Positions 62,156 to 64,000 of a DNA stretch of 64,000 nt are shown one piece after another. The translations under genes were made by a program, and so were the position numbers. Position 1 is the first letter of the stretch, and each line of letters starts with the position of its first letter. The DNA is from Epithemia pelagica (Eukaryota; Bacillariophyta; Bacillariophyceae; Surirellales; Surirellaceae): NCBI GenBank assembly GCA_946965045.2, contig OX337241.1, positions 1 to 64,000 on the forward strand, written 5' to 3'. The notes beneath the pieces were generated by a model. The model was not told where the DNA came from. It did not search any database and worked only from the letters and a program-made list of their open reading frames with translations.

Positions 62156-63106
62156 TATCTTGGATAGCGAGAGAGTACGTAGTATCGTCAATACACTGGA
62201 AGTAAAGCCACACTGGGCCACACCAAACACCAAGGTCTACGAGCTAGCGACACCGTATTCGAATCGTCGTAACAGAGAGTGCACCTTTCCCAGTGTGTCT
62301 TTTTGCGTGATGCCGAGGATGATGGTGTCTTTGACCAATGTTCGCTGTTGTTTCTTCTTTTTATTATTAGTTTGTGTGTGGAAAACGAGAAATCTACACA
62401 GTGAGAAAGAAGACAGTGAGACGACTCTCTAATAGGATGTTGTGTTTGTGTTTGTGTTTTGTGTTGTTGATGGTGTGTCGATTGGTCCAACATACGTCTG
62501 AATTCCGATGGACACGCAGGCTGTTTTGCCGTTTCTCTCGAGTTTCTAGTTCCTCATTTTTTGTGCTAACAAATCTAAAGTCTAACTAAAAGGTCGACTT
62601 ACATTTGCATAGAGACAAAAAGTGATCGGTTCAATTATGTCTACGTCAAAGATCATAGAGGATGATAGATGAGACAGGTTCATGAGCTTGCTGCTGGCTT
62701 GCTACTAGCTGCTCCTAATAGTAGTAAGGTAGAGGGCTTCTGTTCTTCTCTCGCAACTCGGAACTCGGAATGGCGCGACGTTCCCAATTCCCACTGTTAT
62801 GAGTAATGAGTATGTTGTAATACTCCTATTTGCTATTATTGAAGTAGGTGAAAGACGCAGAGGCTTTTGTGTCGCAACATCAATTATGCCCAGACGGCGA
62901 ACAAAGAAAGAAAAAGAAGGTCCATGGAATGAGATCAGCTTCCGCGTCTGGATCGCGACTTGGAATGCGACCACTGCATCCGTCTGGAGGCCTAGTAGCC
63001 ACACTAGGGCTGCTAGAGGGAGGAATGTGTCCACAAACCAAAACGATACAGCGAGACGCACAAACACAACTCCTACTAGAATCATCACCATCCTCACGAT
63101 CCGCAC
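62156..63106. other. Intergenic region
   Basis: About 0.95 kb without a supported gene. One plus-strand open stretch (about 62848-63100, rich in Arg, Ser and Lys) might belong to an exon upstream of the ORF at 63107. Confidence 0.4.
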
Positions 63107-63352
63107 ATGGATCCTTGTCCAGAAAATGGCAGTGCCTTGGAATACAACGACAAGGTCCCTGTCAAAAATAATGATATCTCTGTGGTGCGTCCAACATGGC
63201 CACAACAACTTCGAACAACAGGACCCAATCGCGAGAGTCATTTAGATGCAGACGGAACGAGAACAAACGAGAGAGAATTATCACACAAGTTTCCAAAACC
63301 ATTCTTTTTACGAGATCCATTTGGATTGGTTCGTTTACGCTGTGTTTGGTGA
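63107..63352 (+). CDS. Small hypothetical ORF
   Basis: 81 codons from an ATG at 63107 (MDPCPENGSALEYNDKV), ending FGLVRLRCVW. Codon use resembles neighbouring genes and the opposite strand offers nothing better. No domain recognised. It could be the last exon of a longer gene or a chance frame. Convergent with the glutaredoxin gene. Confidence 0.3.
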   Translation: MDPCPENGSALEYNDKVPVKNNDISVVRPTWPQQLRTTGPNRESHLDADGTRTNERELSHKFPKPFFLRDPFGLVRLRCVW

Positions 63353-63446
63353 TTTGGGGGGTTTGGATACGGAACAGTGCACTTCCATTTCCTAGCATGA
63401 TCCTCCTCCGTTACCTCTTTTTTCCTCGAATCCGTCTGTTTTACAG

Positions 63447-63968
63447 TTACATTCGATCGGCTTGTACCTTTTCCAAAAGTTCTCCCAATTCACCACTTTG
63501 GTACATTTCAATCATGATATCGGATCCGCCAATAAATTCTCCATCAATATACAATTGGGGAATCGTCGGCCATTGCGAGTATTCTTTAATGCCTTGTCGA
63601 ATCGCTTCATCGCTCAAGACATCGACCGTTTCGTACGTGGTCGTGGAGGCCAACAAATTGTTGAGAATTTGAATGGCCGTATTGGAAAAGCCACATTGAG
63701 GAAATAATTTACTCCCCTTCATGAATAACAAAATGGGAGTTTCCGTCACCATGGTTTGAATGCGTTCTTGTGTCGCATCCGTGTCCACAATGTCGTCGTC
63801 GTCACTCAGCGGAGACGAGGCCAGAACCAGGCCTGCTGGTAGTCGAGAGGTCACGGTCGGAGCCATGACTCCAAACGCGGACACCACAGGGACTTGCGCA
63901 GCCACCACGAGCAAGATTCCCACCACAATGTACCGCCAACCCATGAATGTAAGTTGCATTTGGGACAT
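63447..63968 (-). CDS. Plastid-targeted monothiol (CGFS) glutaredoxin
   Basis: 173 residues from the ATG at 63968. A hydrophobic signal peptide (residues ~12-30, WRYIVVGILLVVAAQVPVVS) ends at VSA|F with Phe32 followed by GVMAP. This is the bipartite ASAFAP-type presequence that diatoms use for import through four plastid membranes. The glutaredoxin domain starts near residue 68 and has ILLFMKGSKLFPQCGFS (Lys84 and the CGFS active site at 92-95), WPTIPQLYIDGEFIGGSDI (cis-Pro and glutathione-binding Gly-Gly-Ser-Asp). CGFS glutaredoxins carry and transfer Fe-S clusters and bind glutathione; the plant plastid counterparts are GRXS14/S16. Length fits a single-domain form with a ~65-residue presequence. 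Confidence 0.93.
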   Translation of the reverse strand: MSQMQLTFMGWRYIVVGILLVVAAQVPVVSAFGVMAPTVTSRLPAGLVLASSPLSDDDDIVDTDATQERIQTMVTETPILLFMKGSKLFPQCGFSNTAIQILNNLLASTTTYETVDVLSDEAIRQGIKEYSQWPTIPQLYIDGEFIGGSDIMIEMYQSGELGELLEKVQADRM

Positions 63969-64000
63969 GATCGAAACGGTTCTCCCTTTTTCTTTGGTGT

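Noticed and set aside
1-64000. CRISPR arrays, operons, bacterial promoters
   Set aside because: The window is eukaryotic. The tandem repeats found are contiguous (29, 178, 277, 468 and 12 bp) without the regular unique spacers of a CRISPR array.

Overview
This is the end of a chromosome from a photosynthetic stramenopile, most likely a diatom. It opens with about 590 bases of CCCTAA telomere repeats. Genes are on both strands, with short GT-AG introns (77-300 bp). Several products have the Ser/Thr/Pro- or Lys-rich low-complexity style common in diatoms, and one membrane protein carries a PSxSPSMSPT linker. At the far right a CGFS glutaredoxin has a signal peptide followed by a VSA|F motif of the ASAFAP type, the mark of proteins imported into a red-algal secondary plastid. 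Species cannot be fixed from this window.

Layout. 1-4.5 kb is subtelomeric: telomere, a zinc-finger gene of unknown function with a damaged partial copy beside it, a 277-bp tandem repeat, and a truncated CPIC zinc-finger ORF. 4.5-7.1 kb shows no convincing gene. 7.1-20 kb is a normal gene block: a two-helix membrane protein, an IQ/coiled-coil protein, a long coiled-coil protein with an internal duplication, and an LRR protein with a frame break. 20.06-22.20 kb is a complete PIF/Harbinger-type transposon with TTA target duplications, terminal inverted repeats and two divergent spliced genes, the transposase retaining its D, D and E residues. 22.7-43.6 kb holds a HotDog thioesterase-like protein, a small MITE, a second IQ/coiled-coil protein, two low-complexity proteins (one tail-anchored), a 1098-residue protein with a papain-like C-terminal domain, and a 2173-residue GBF1/GNOM-type Arf exchange factor. 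44.4-47.3 kb has two convergent TPR-like paralogues.

47.4-60.0 kb is the most rearranged part. The upstream region and first codons of an ESCRT-III gene of the CHMP1/Did2 type (intact at 58.9-60.0 kb, three exons) are duplicated about 10 kb upstream. In that upstream copy a 5.36-kb Mutator-like (MULE) element sits precisely in place of about 197 bp. The MULE has one transposase gene disabled by one stop codon and one homopolymer frameshift, and a convergent ORF with an HxD...H signature like 2-oxoglutarate/Fe(II) oxygenases. Between the two copies lie a pair of double-hairpin repeats, a predicted N-myristoylated protein, a 12-bp minisatellite and a BspA-type LRR fragment that is cut exactly at the duplication border. 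The right end carries a His-rich single-pass membrane protein and the plastid glutaredoxin.

The cellular genes do not form one pathway. Two are membrane-traffic components (Arf-GEF, CHMP1), two are IQ/coiled-coil scaffold-like proteins, and many are lineage-specific. Where the six-frame start was not an ATG, I moved the start to the first in-frame ATG.
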